NCBI RefSeq assembly: GCF_032884065.1
Contig: NW_027062665.1
Location: 434,001-498,000, forward strand
Reading direction: 5' to 3'
DNA: 64,000 nucleotides
From: Artemia franciscana
Taxonomy: Eukaryota; Arthropoda; Branchiopoda; Anostraca; Artemiidae
Shown here: piece after piece, positions 35,547 through 46,436 of the stretch
How the letters are laid out: every line of letters starts with the position of its first letter
Position numbering within the stretch: the stretch's first letter is position 1
Program-made: the position numbers and the translations under genes
Notes under the pieces: model-generated
Databases searched by the model: none
What the model was told of the DNA's origin: nothing
Seen by the model: the letters and a program-made list of their open reading frames with translations, nothing else

Positions 35547-37117
35547 CTATGAGCAATTTTACAGAAGGTGCACTTTCAACTTGCCTGGGCTTGCTTCTTC
35601 AAACCTAAAAAATACGAAAAAGCAATTTAAATAATAAAAACTAGTTCTTCTTCAAGAGGCATAATTACTGTTAAGAGAAATCGGGTAGAGGACGTATTAA
35701 TCTCATAATCATTGTCCACCTGAAACATTTCTGACAGATGATACAAACAGATTCAAAACAAAACTAGAAGAAACACCTTTTCACAGCAAATCATTTATAG
35801 TATTATGTGTCAGTGTTTGTTGTAGTTGCTATTTTTCATATATTTGTATATGTCTATTATGTTGTCACCATTGTCATAACTTCTTTTTATTACGTTTAGT
35901 GCGACAAGCTTGAAAACTTACCGTATTTGGTATTAATAAATAAATAAATAAAAATAATATTTGGAGTTTGAAAAGAGAAAGAGAGTATTTTATAAAAGAA
36001 CTAGACAATTTTTAATGAAGGCAAAACAATTAGTACAAATATGCCAAAAATTAAATACTTCAATTAAACATGCCTCAATATTTTCATTTTATTTACGTGG
36101 AAAGACAATTTAATGTATCAAATATCTAGATATATAGGAAAAATAATCAAGGTTTTTGACCTTCGAGAAACAGTCTATTTGTAAAAAAAAAATATTCAGG
36201 CTAAAATACTTCACGCTCTTTTTTCTTTCTAAAAACTGTAGGCTAGAGACTGACTGTAGACTAAAAAACTGAGTAAACACTTTTTTTCTAATTTATTCCT
36301 CTTTGAGGATCCTGAAATAATTGAAGATCTTTAAGTCTCTCCATCGTGTCTCTCAGGTCGACACACGTGTCGATCTGAGGTAAGTATGATCAACAAAACT
36401 AGAAGAATACACTACATCTGGGGCATACAAGGTTTTCATGAAACGGATGGTCTTACGAACTTTTAATGGGGATCTTTTGAATGGGAGTTCTATTGTATTT
36501 TCTAAGGGTTAAAACTAAATGGAGGATTAACAGCCCTCCCAAAGCCCAAAATTCCAAAAAACATTCTATTAAAACTTTGAAAGAGCTTTCTTGTTTCGCA
36601 CTGTTGAATTATTCAGTGCTTATTTGTTTGGGGATGTCAATCTCATCATAGTCATCAGGACAAGAGTAGTACTTTCGAGAATTCGTTCATTATTCACATA
36701 TAGTATATATGTTGCTGATAAAGGTATGATTGTTTGAACTTCACTTTACAAAAACATGAAGGGCATTCAGACACGCCTTACAAAGAATGCTCAGGGAAGT
36801 GTTTAAATGAATATATGTGTATATATAGATTGTCGACAGGACGTAACTCAGCAATGACTGAATATATTAATTTAAAACTTTCAGAAAATGATAAGGGAGA
36901 TGATAAAAAGACAAAATTTGCGTGCAACCAATACAACTACAGCTACTGACACTACTACTGTTACAATTACTACACTACTTCATTTTAAAAAATTTAGGAG
37001 CAATTTCAACCAAATAAAAATACTATGTGTATTTACTTTGTAAAAGGACCGTATGTCAAGAATTCATTTGGGTATTAAGTTAAAACTTTCGGAGAATACT
37101 TAAACGGGAAGATTATC
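35547..37117. other. Intron between receptor exons a and b, first part
   Basis: No further exon recognised. It contains the 28-bp palindrome at 36352-36379. The plus-strand open frame at 36734-36949 is present in A2 too but has no motif or splice support. Imperfect TAAATAAATAAATAAA occurs near 35935. Confidence 0.4.
36352..36379. repeat. 28-bp near-perfect palindrome, repeated in each unit
   Basis: The 13-bp arms CTCAGGTCGACAC and GTGTCGATCTGAG (one G-T pair) are separated by two bases. It recurs at 51577-51604 and 63472-63499. It contains a CACGTG-like E-box core (ACACGTGT). The right arm followed by GTAAGT resembles a plus-strand splice donor in A1 and A2 but not in A3. Confidence 0.9.
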
Positions 37118-37602
37118 ACAGTTCGTGGTAACGAACTGTAGTAAGCAGCGACCCGGCTCAATAGTAATCAAAACTCAAAAAAATTGAATTTTGATACCAA
37201 TAGCTCCATCAAAAGAATGGCATTTTAATGCTGATTTTAAATATATAAGTTTCATCAAGTTTAGTCTTACCCATAAAAAGTTAAGAGCCTGAGAAAATTT
37301 GCGTTATTTTAGAAAATAGGGGTAAACAACCCCTAAAAGTCATACAATCTTAACGAAAATCACATCATCAGATTCAACGTATCAGAGAAACCTACTGTAG
37401 AAGTTTCAAGCTCCTATCTACAAAAATGTGATGCTTGTTTATTTGTTTGTTTTTTGTTGTTTTTCTCCAGGGGTGATCGTATCGACCCAGTTGTCCTAGA
37501 ATGTTGCGAGAGGGCTCATTCTAACGGAAATGAAAAGTTCTAGTGCCCTTTTTAAGTAACCAAAAAAATTGGAGGGCACCTAGGCCCCCTAGGTTATCAG
37601 CA
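37118..37602 (-). repeat. Dispersed repeat R1, near-intact copy with terminal hairpin
   Basis: Read on the minus strand it runs from GGGGCCTAGGTGCCCTCCAA through AGAATGAGCCCTCTCGCAAC, TCGATACGATCACCCCTGG, GAATCTGATGATGTGATTTT and ATTGAGCCGGGTCGCTGCTT to a terminal hairpin. The hairpin (37118-37139) has 9-bp arms ACAGTTCGT and ACGAACTGT around GGTA. Unlike the copies at 8.2 and 12.5 kb it looks young. The 5' end is truncated at CCTAGG relative to the 12.5-kb copy. Confidence 0.9.
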
Positions 37603-38047
37603 GTGTGAGAGTCAGTTTAGAATAAAGGAAACACTAAAAAATCTTATTAGTTCTGTCTACTTTGGAAAAATGGGTGCATGTATACAACCAATTTCAAAGA
37701 TTGTGGGTGCATACGAGAATCTTCAGTAGAAGTATGATTGATAACATAATGAAAAAACAAACATCACTTTTATATATTCAATTATAGGCTATGCAAAGAA
37801 AGAAGAAGGTGGATGAGTCTCATCACTGTTGTTTTGAATCCTGTCCCACCTAGTCGAAACTGACCTTAAGTTAGTACTTGCGTTAACATGCAGCTTTCTT
37901 TTCTTGTTCTGTTAGAACAAGAAATATGATTTTATTAATACTTTGTCCTTTTCTGTTATATCTATACAAATTATTTAATCCTTTTTAATGCAAATATACC
38001 AAATATTCCCATATTTGAAATACAACGAGCAAATAAAGCTTACATAC

Positions 38048-38414
38048 CTCTGGAATTTGGATTTCTATGCCAAATGCTAATCCCAAGGATAAATATACCG
38101 CCAATGGGTTTCCATTAAACTCATCATCATAGACAAACATCAATATCTGACATACTTTTACAAACAAATTCAGAGCATAAACGAAAATTCTGGATCCTTT
38201 GTTGAATTTGACTTTTAATATGTCCTTGATTTTTCGTTCTTCATGTGCATCATTATTTTGTATTGCAATGGCACATTTCATGTATGATTTCATGTCGTCG
38301 GTAGAGATGATCCATCCATTTAATATTGTATTTAATAGCGTTAATATGAACAATAAAATAAGAAAAAACCATGATACCCATCTGGGGTAAAGATGTTTTA
38401 CTTCAGCTTCTTTC
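38048..38414 (-). CDS. Receptor-like exon a, copy 1 (open)
   Basis: A 367-base minus-strand exon: acceptor ATCTTTCAG, donor CCAGAG|GTATGT, one base of a split codon followed by 122 codons, open throughout. It shows hydrophobic segments at residues 14-31 (SWFFLILLFILTLLNTIL), 75-94 (RIFVYALNLFVKVCQILMFV) and 102-118 (NPLAVYLSLGLAFGIEI). A charged loop with NDAHEERKIKDILK lies between the first two. It is homologous to 19436-19790. A multi-pass receptor of the insect/crustacean gustatory receptor type is my inference from the membrane layout, small exons and tandem amplification. Earlier exons and the last exon were not found. Confidence 0.5.
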
Positions 38415-38514
38415 CTGAAAGATAGACCTCAGAATCAATTTACAGGAAAGTCAAATTCGCTTATTTTCCAAGATTACTTGAAAGATCTGTCGGTAGGGTT
38501 CATATTCAGAGTTA

Positions 38515-40462
38515 TTTGTCGGGATTTGAAATAAGAGCTCTGAGACATGAATTCCTTCTAAATATCAAATTTCATTACGATCCGATCACCTGTTCGTAAA
38601 ATAAAAATACCCCAATTTTCACGTTTTCCAAGAATTTCAGTTTCCCCCTCCAACTCCCCCGAATGTCACAGGATCTGATCAGTATTTAAAATTAGAGCTT
38701 TAAAGCGCAAGATCCTTCTAAATATCAAATTTGATTAAGATCTGGTTACCCTTTCGTAAGTTACAAATGCCTCAATTTTCTAAATTACCCCCCCCAACTC
38801 CACCAAAGAGAGCAGATCCGGTCCAGTTATGTCAGTCACGTATCTTAGACAGGTTTTGATTCTTCCCATCCAGTTTCATCCTGATCTCACCTCTTAAGTA
38901 TTTCTAAGATTCCTGGTTCCCCTCATCTGCCCCCCTCCAAATACGCTGGATCCGGTTGAGATTTAAAATAAGAGATCTGAGTTACGAGATCCTTCTAAAT
39001 ATGAAGTTTCATGAAGATCCGATCACTCCTTTGTAAGTTAAAAATACGTCATTTTTTCTTATTTTTCAGAATTACCCCCCTCCCCTCCCCGCAATTGAGC
39101 GGATCCGTTCCAATTATGTGAATCAAGCAGCCAAGACTTCTGCTTATTTTTCCAACCAACTTTCATCCCAATCCCTCCAATCTAAGCATTTTCCATCATT
39201 TTAGGTTTCCCCACCCCAAACTTTCCCCAATGTCACCAGATCCGGTTAGGATTTAAAATACGAGCTTGGAGACACAATATCCTTCTAAAATCAAATTTCA
39301 TGGAGATCCAATCACTTGTTCGTAAGTTAAAAATACCTCCTTTTTTCTAATTTTTCAGAATTAACCCCCCCCCCCCAACTACCCCAAAGAGAGTAGATCC
39401 GTTCTGGTTATTTCAATCAAGTATCTAGGACTCGTGTTTTTTTCCCATCAAGTTTCATCCCGATCCCTCCACTCTAAGTGTTTTCCAAGTTTTTGGTTTC
39501 CCCCTCCCAACTCCCCCCCCAATGTCACCAGATCTGGTCGGGTATAAAATAAGAGCTCTGAGCCACGATAACCTTCTAAATATCAAATTTCATTGAGATC
39601 CGATCACCCATTCGTTAGTTAAAAATACCTCATTTTTTGAATTTTTCAGAAATACCCCCCCCCCCCCAACTACCCCAAAGAGAGCGGATCCGTTCCGTTT
39701 ATGTCAATCATCTATCTAGGACTTGTGTTTATTTTTCCCACCATGTTTCATCCCGATCCCTCCACTCTAAGCGTTTTCCAAGTTTTAGGTTTCCCCCTCC
39801 CAACTCCCCGCCCCCATCACCAGATCCGGTCAGGATTTAAAATAAGAGCTCTGAGACACGATATCCTTCTAAACATCAAATTTCATTGAGATCCGATCAC
39901 CAGTTCGTAAGTTGAAAATACCTCATTTTTCTAATTTTTAAGAATTACTCCCCCCCCCAACTACCCCAAAGAGAACGAATCAATTCCAATTATGTCAATC
40001 ATGTATCTGGGACTTGTGCTTATTTTTCCCATCAAGTTTCATCCCGATCCCTCCACTCTAAGTGTTTTCCAAGATTTTAGGTTTTCCCCCTCCAACTCCC
40101 CCCAATGTCATCAGATCCTGTCGGGATTTAAAATAAAAGCTCTGAGACACAATATCATTCTAAACATCAAATTTCATTAAGATCAAATCACCCGCTCATA
40201 AGTTAAAAATACTTCATTTTTTCTATTTTTTGCAAATTAACCGCCCCCCCCCCCAGATGGTCAAATCGGGAAAACAACTATTTCTAATTTAATCTGGTCC
40301 GGTCGCTGATACGCTTGCCAAATTTCATCGTCCTAGCTTACCTGTAAGTGCCTAAAGTAGCAAAACCGGGACCCACAGACAGACCGACAAACAGACAGAC
40401 AGACAAACCGACTGAATTGGCGATTGCTATATGTCACTTGGTTAATACCAAGTGCCATAAAA
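38515..40462 (+). mobile_element. Poly-C tandem element 4, 5'-truncated
   Basis: Begins inside a monomer (TTGTCGGGATTTGAAATAAG) fused to the receptor intron block TCATATTCAGAGTTA, so the fixed 5' end is missing. It keeps the full 3' end with CACTTGGTTAATACCAAGTG at 40435-40454 and a GACAGACAGACAAACCGAC run before it. Monomers are ~290 bp with paired poly-C tracts. Its right flank is the same as that of element 3, so these are paralogous positions. Confidence 0.9.
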
Positions 40463-41045
40463 AATATAAAAGTAATGATATTTATACCCAGCCTGTCAAT
40501 AACTTTATTAAAGTTTTCCATCTATATCCAGTAGACACACACCTCGTATGATTAGTACGGCAAGCCATAAGGAAATGCTACATTATTATTATATTAATAT
40601 TCCTGAAAACACACCTGGCAAATCGTAAATTACTGTGATGATGGGGGTAACGGTGGGGGTAAAATTTCTAATAATTTTTGTAAGTCACTGTTAAATAAAT
40701 GTCTAAATATATAGGGCTGATCAATGTATTAAGTCTGATAAATATCGAAGTTCACTAGAAGAAATTGTTAATAGTCTTGTAAATCTTCTTGGGGTGTAAA
40801 GGTTTTAGGGTGAAAATTTTTTTACCACTTGTCGCAGGGATAACCTTACTGCTATAAAATGTAATATTCTCTGATTTTTTTCCTAATTAACCGCCCCCCC
40901 CCCAGATGGTCAAATCGGGAAAACGACTATTTCCAATTTAATCAGGTCCGGTCCCTGATACGCTTGCCAAATTTCATGGTCCTAGCTTACCTGGAAGTGC
41001 CTAAAGTGGCAAAACCGGGACTTTCAACTCCAATTATCTTCTTAC
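40463..41045. other. Unit A1 spacer with detached poly-C element 3' module
   Basis: 40463-40885 is unit sequence shared with A0 and A2. 40893-41025 is a copy of only the element's 3' module (CCCCCAGATGGTCAAATCGG through AAAACCGGGAC), joined directly to the intron next to exon c without the terminal hairpin. A2 has the same fragment at 56112-56250. Confidence 0.8.
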
Positions 41046-41316
41046 CTTTAGCAACCATTTCCAACAAACTGCTTCTTGAAATATATTCCTGAGCATCAAT
41101 AACTTTTATTTCCCTCATAAAATTTTGACAATCAAACATTTTTGAATATTTGGCAAACTGAAAAATATAAAAGAAGTTTACACCAAATTTCCTAATATCT
41201 TCCTCGACGACTGTGAAAGTGAATAAAAATAAAATAAAAGACACCCCATCGGCATGGACATTGAAGAGGCCAGCGATAAGTAATGTTTCGACAAATATAA
41301 GCAACTCTCGAAAATG
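41046..41316 (-). CDS. Receptor-like exon c, copy 2 (open)
   Basis: A 271-base minus-strand exon bounded by GGTTTAG and AAAG|GTAAGA, open over 90 codons plus one base. It encodes HFRELLIFVETLLIAGLF, then SFILFLFTFTVVEED, then KFGVNFFYIFQFAKYSKMF, and ends SRSSLLEMVAK. If exon b (ending with one base) is spliced to it, the internal AG that starts the exon at 41306 (G|AG then TTG CTT) keeps the frame; the TTTAG site does not. The partner exons would be b at 50678 and a at 53301, with a ~9.4-kb intron between b and c. Confidence 0.5.
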
Positions 41317-42800
41317 CTAAACCAACTCTTGCCATTTAATAAATCACAAAAAAAACCGTGACGATCTGAATCACCAGACAAAGACCAAGGAGGGATCCAA
41401 AGTTTCATCAAATAGAAATATTTGCTGGTAGAGGTAGATCTACCACAACAGAGTTGATAATTTTGATGGTAGATTGTGTCTTGTGCAAAAATAGCATTGT
41501 AATTCTTAAAAGTCGCCAGGTTACTAAACTATTGATCAGAAGGGCTTCTTATTTCTGTTTAAAAAATTAATAACCAGTAAAAGGGCCAGAAATAGAGATA
41601 CTACCACAAATTAATATAATGTAATTCTATGAGAGTAAGACCACTAACATTTAAACTGATCACTATGTAGTCGTTAAGGACCTACAGATACCTCAGCCCA
41701 AGTTAAAATTGATAACTACATTATTATTGGAGGAAGGGCCCAGAGAGCGGTTAATTCAATAGGAAACTTCTCATTAGCTCTTAGTAAGGAAACATAAATG
41801 AAGATCACTAGGATTCCTGCTTAAAAATCTAAAAAGAATTATAGAAATCCATTTGGCATACATACTCAAGTGATGTACAAACTAAGAGTGTTTGAGCAAA
41901 GAGGGACAAGGTGAATGCTAGAGGTTGATTGAGTAAGGGCATGAGTATAGATGACAACATCAAACCTTAGAATATCAGAAGTTAGTTTAATGAAAATATT
42001 AACTTTCAAAATTAAAGATTCTTGTAATGACTGGAAGGTTTCTCTGTATTCGGTTTATAGGGCCAATATTATTCTTTAATTGTACAGTCAATTATAATAA
42101 CTTATCTTTTACTGCTCCTAGGATTACTAAACCTCTCGTCAAGAAGAAAACATCTTTTACTGACTCCGCTAAGATTAAAATTCCTTATTCTCTTAATATT
42201 TAGACTGCTGATGGGCTCAAAGTATATAATAATTAACGGATTTTTCTCTCGGTATCACATTTCGTGAAGGAGCTTTAGCATATCAGTCTCAGTATCTTTA
42301 GTGCTTTCATCAAGATCAGACCAACTACAGTTTTTAAATGATTAAGTAGTTTTTTCCCCAAGCATAGCATACTTAGTATTCACTTACAGATTAATCCTGG
42401 AATTTCATCTAGGATGGGGAGCTACTCTTCCAACTTAGACTGCAAGAGTCTTCCTTTTGATGGTCATTAGACTCAATCCAACCTGACCTCTAATTTACAG
42501 AGTTGTTCTATCAATTCTTTTTGTTCTTTTATGATTAACTTTTACTACAAAATCATTCATTGAATCTTATTTGTTCTTTGAATTTTTTTTTGTTCAGGAT
42601 CATTTTGTTCCTGGTAAAATTCCCTGTTTACAAACGTATTTGAAATCATAGATTAATGCTAAGCCGCAGATCATATTCACTTCTTTGGTAACAATGGTTT
42701 TGATGACTTGGTTTTAGTTTTCTCAATATAGGACTCTCACCATAACTTAAATTTTTTTCCAAAATATATTTCTTCATTTGTTCAGGCAATGGAACATTGA
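41317..42800. other. Unit A1 spacer, no gene seen
   Basis: Shared with unit A2, except for a ~260-bp part (41430-41690) missing there. A plus-strand stretch at 42090-42240 can be read as a broken frame but nothing is recognisable. Confidence 0.4.
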
Positions 42801-43130
42801 TCAAACATTCCCTAAGCTTTAAAAAAAAAAACACTGATATGGCTCAGAATTCAACTCAAATAACAGGAATTGCATTTTGAGAACTAAAGCCAAAGAAAAA
42901 GCAACTTGTAACTGAAAATTAAGGTGATATGTTGCTTTGTCAAAATTCCAATAGGTATAGGCTAGACCTGTCATATAGGCAAATTTCAGGGCCCTCTTGA
43001 GGGACAGAGTGTTAAAATACCTTACCAAGATATACTTTAGCCTGTAGACCCATCCCTAACAGTTTCATTTTCCTAACCTAACCTGTTTCTAAGATAGCCT
43101 AGTCACTAAACTAGAATTTTGCCAAAACTA
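42801..43130 (+). mobile_element. Right-half copy of the long-TIR MITE family
   Basis: Matches the family of 43713-44342 but lacks the left arm. It runs from ATATGGCTCAGAATTCAACT through AATAACAGGAATTGCATTTT, AATAGGTATAGGC, AGGGCCCTC, CCATCCCTAACAGTTTCATT and CTAACCTAACC, ending ACTAGAATTTTGCC. It is present in both A1 and A2 (57965-58290), so it is older than the duplication. Confidence 0.8.
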
Positions 43131-43704
43131 TTCTGTGGCCTACTTTACAACTTGCAGAATATCCTAACAGCAAGCTACCTAAGAAATTATGAATACAGCT
43201 CTACTAGCCTACATTATCCCTAGCCCCTAAATGCTCAAATATATGGTCCATTTTATATATTTCCCATGCATCTCTGTTGATTTAATCTGCAAATTGAATC
43301 AACTGTGACAAAACAAGAACCAGAAAAGCAAGACTGAAAATAGAGGGACAGCAACTGAAATAAGGAGCCTATAGTATATTAATTATTTACATATAAAGAA
43401 TGTAGATCAGGAAACGCATTTTTAAAATAAAATCTCACATGGGAAAGGATTTAGCCAACGCAATATAGGCTAAAAGTTTAAACTTATGGGGGATTGCATG
43501 TTAATCAAAAGAATATCTTGATTTTTTCAAAATTTTATAGCCTAGTGTTTCCTTTTACATAGTTCATTGATGCCACAGATTTTTATTATAGAAAAAATAA
43601 CATTCTATTATTTTTTTGCTTTTCATCAAAGCATAGGTTTAATGTTTACTTTATTTCTTTAAGAATAGCCAACAAAGAAATGTTAAATATAACCTAACAA
43701 AGCA

Positions 43705-44350
43705 ATAATCTGGGTAAAATTCTTGTTAATTGACTTCTTGCTATCTCAGACAGGGTTTAGGTTAGGAAAATGAAACTTACATGGATGGGTCTACAGGCTA
43801 GAGTATGTCCCGGGAAGGTATTTTAAAGTACCCACCTCTACTCCTTCTCCCTCTAGAGGGCCCTGAAATTTGCCTACATGACAGGTCTATACCTATTGAA
43901 ATTTTGACAAAACAACATTTAACCTTAATTTTCAGTTACTAGTTGCTTTTTCTCTGCCTTTTGTTGTGAAAATGCAATTCCTGTTATTTGAGTAGAATTT
44001 TGAGCCATATCAATGTTTTTTTTAAAATTTAGGAAATGTGTATGCATATGCATATCTTTAAAACCTTATAAAATGGAATTGAGCAAAGTTATGAAGCTGA
44101 AAACAATTTTGTTGTACTTCAATTAAGCAGAAGATCTATTTTGCAAGGTTTCATTTTTATAACACATATTTTTAAAGGTCATCAAAGGTCAGGGCCCTCT
44201 AAAGGGAGAAGGAGTGGAAGTAGTTGCTTCAAAATACCTTCCTGGGTCATACTTTAGTCTGTAGATTTATTCCTGAAAGTTTCATTTTTCTAACCTAAAC
44301 CCTTTCTGGTATAGCAAAAAGTCAATTAACTAGAATTTTACCATAATCTG
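43705..44350. mobile_element. 630-bp long-TIR MITE with 8-bp target duplication
   Basis: The element is 43713-44342. It begins GGTAAAATTCTTGTTAATTG and ends CAATTAACTAGAATTTTACC, with inverted arms of about 150 bp (43713-43867 and 44190-44342). It is flanked by ATAATCTG at 43705-43712 and 44343-44350. Unit A2 has a single AAAATCTG at the matching position (58871-58878) and no element. It has no coding capacity. An 8-bp duplication suits hAT, Merlin or P-type transposases; GG termini lean to Merlin or Mutator-like groups. The superfamily is undecided. Confidence 0.9.
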
Positions 44351-44985
44351 TAAGAATTTCAAGTCTTACCCTTAATCTAGAGCACCAAGCCTAAAAATTA
44401 GCCCTACTGCCTTAAAACTTGGACTAGGCTATGTCAAATTGTCAATCATCTTGGGTGTGTTCCAGCTGACGGTTTTTCAGTAACTGCAGTTACTGCTCAG
44501 TAACTGCCCATTTCTAACTGCAGTAGAGCCAGTGGGAACGGCATAGTAAGCTGACTAGCAGTAGCGTCATTTTCGAATTAAATGCACGTGTTTAAATTTA
44601 AGGGACAGTTTAATCCTGATTAGTATAATTTTTTTTATTCCTTCTGTTTCAGAGCATTTAGAGAGGTTCTAAGCCAACCATGGGCATTTGGCTGTCACAA
44701 ATGATTTTGCTCAAATGAGCTGGTGAAAAATAAATAGCTCGTATACTTTTTCTCTTTTTTTATTATTTCAAGACTAGAATATCACAAAACTAAGCATTTA
44801 AATAGCTTGATTGTATCTTAAGCATATACAATCCCTGATGGAGTTTTGTTGATACCTGTCTTAAATTGATTTGTCTAAATAAAATGGACCTATAGCATTT
44901 ACAGGATAGTAGTGGGACAACTATAGCAAGTTTTTTTTTAAATAATTATTGTTCTCTGGTCAAATTTGTGTTCCTTGCTAAGTAA

Positions 44986-45230
44986 TAGGCGCTCTGGGCT
45001 GGAATGCTTTGTCCAAGGGGTACAGGTTTAATTCCTGGCATTGTCAGTTTATTTTGTTTTGGATAGGGGTTGGTGATATGACTAACCTCAGCTAGAATTG
45101 GCCTAACTTTGAATGAGTACAGATGGAAATCTAGGGACCGTAAGAAGGAAGGGCATGCAAGAGCATAGGCTGGCTGGTCCCTAGCTTCCTATTGCACTAC
45201 CTGGCTAAAGGACCACCAGGTCCTTTACAG
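44986..45230 (+). repeat. tRNA-derived SINE nested in the TIR element
   Basis: The tRNA-like head is AATAGGCGCTCTGGGCTGG, then AATGCTTTGTCC, then a B-box-like GGTTTAATTCC (45025-45035). The body continues TTATTTTGTTTTGGATAGGG, GATATGACTAA, GAGCATAGGCTGGCTGG and CTACCTGGCTAAAGGACC. It shares this order with 11425-11690 and, for the head, with the minus strand of 10340-10500. No tRNA cloverleaf is intact, so it is not a tRNA gene. Confidence 0.7.
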
Positions 45231-46249
45231 GCCTACTGACTTAGCCATAGAAACTTTCTTTCAAACCCATTAAATATAAGTAAAAATGAAGAATACCAGT
45301 ATGATTTTCTTTCTATTTCCCTGAAATATGGATGTATGGACAAGAGTGTGGGTCATGAGAGATAGCTTGTGAATGTAATTGGGGTGAATGTTCTGCAAGA
45401 TTAAAAAAATTTATGACTGTTGCTCAGGTTGGCAACTGAACACAGAAGTATAATTTTGTTATTTGTTTTTCTTTGTGACTATCATGCTTATTTAATGTCC
45501 AGTATTTTAAAGTTAATCTTCTTTAATTTGTCTTTAATTGCCATGGTCCTAGGGCTTAAATACAATAAAACCTACTTATATCCATTGATTTTCTTTAAAT
45601 AGATAGTAGCTCTATGTTTCCTAGCTTCAGTAAATTTAAATGTAATTGTGAGACCAGGGATTACAAAGTAGGCGAAAACTTGCAAATGAACCTCTGGTAT
45701 CAATAAAAATTTATAAGAAATGGATATCAATTTAAAGATTAAAAAAAACTGTTAGAAAACAAAGAAGACAAATGAATAAACAAAAGTACCCCTTTACAAC
45801 CATTTAATGAATTGTCACAAATATAGGTCACCCTTAAGATTGAAATGAACAAAGCTTCAATTATGAATCCATTCTCCTTTAAACAGACTGAAGGGGCAAG
45901 CCTCCAAGCTTTGACAAATTCAATCTCACTTTTGGGCATTCTCACCTTTCCTTTTCAAAGAAAACTTTCTTTGGAGGTTCCCCATCCAACTAAAACAACA
46001 GGGACAGCATCAGGTACAAGTGACCTTCTACTTAGCCTACATACCAAAGGGAAAAGCATACATCTTTATACTATAATTTACCTCCAACATGCCTAATGTG
46101 CAAATATATAGCTAAAATTATGTAGTTCCAATGTATTCTGTCACCTGTTACCTTTTTCCCCATTCTTACTTTGTTACAGTTGCTTCAATTAACAGGGAGT
46201 TAAAGGTTGAGGGATAGATTGGCAGAATCAATGGGAAACATGTAACTTC

Positions 46250-46436
46250 AGCTATATATATTTTTGAAGGTCATCAAAGATCAGGGCCCTCTAGAGCAAG
46301 AATGAGTAGAGATGTGTACTTTGAAATACCTTCCCAGGACATACTTTAGCCTGTAGACCCATCCCTGAAAGTTTCATTTTCCTAACCTAACCCCTTTCAG
46401 TGATAGCAAGAAGTCAATCAACTAGAATTTTACTGG
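46250..46436 (+). mobile_element. MITE-family right-arm fragment inside TIR element
   Basis: GAAGGTCATCAAAGATCAGG, GGGCCCTCTAGAG, CATACTTTAGCCTGTAGACC, GTTTCATTTTCCTAACC and CAACTAGAATTTTACTGG follow in the order of the right arm of 43713-44342. The left arm is absent. Confidence 0.8.

Noticed and set aside
36734-36949. 71-codon plus-strand frame shared by A1 and A2 (36734-36949, 51959-52174)
   Set aside because: The sharing is explained by the recent duplication. It lies on the strand opposite the receptor exons, in their intron, without a recognisable domain.
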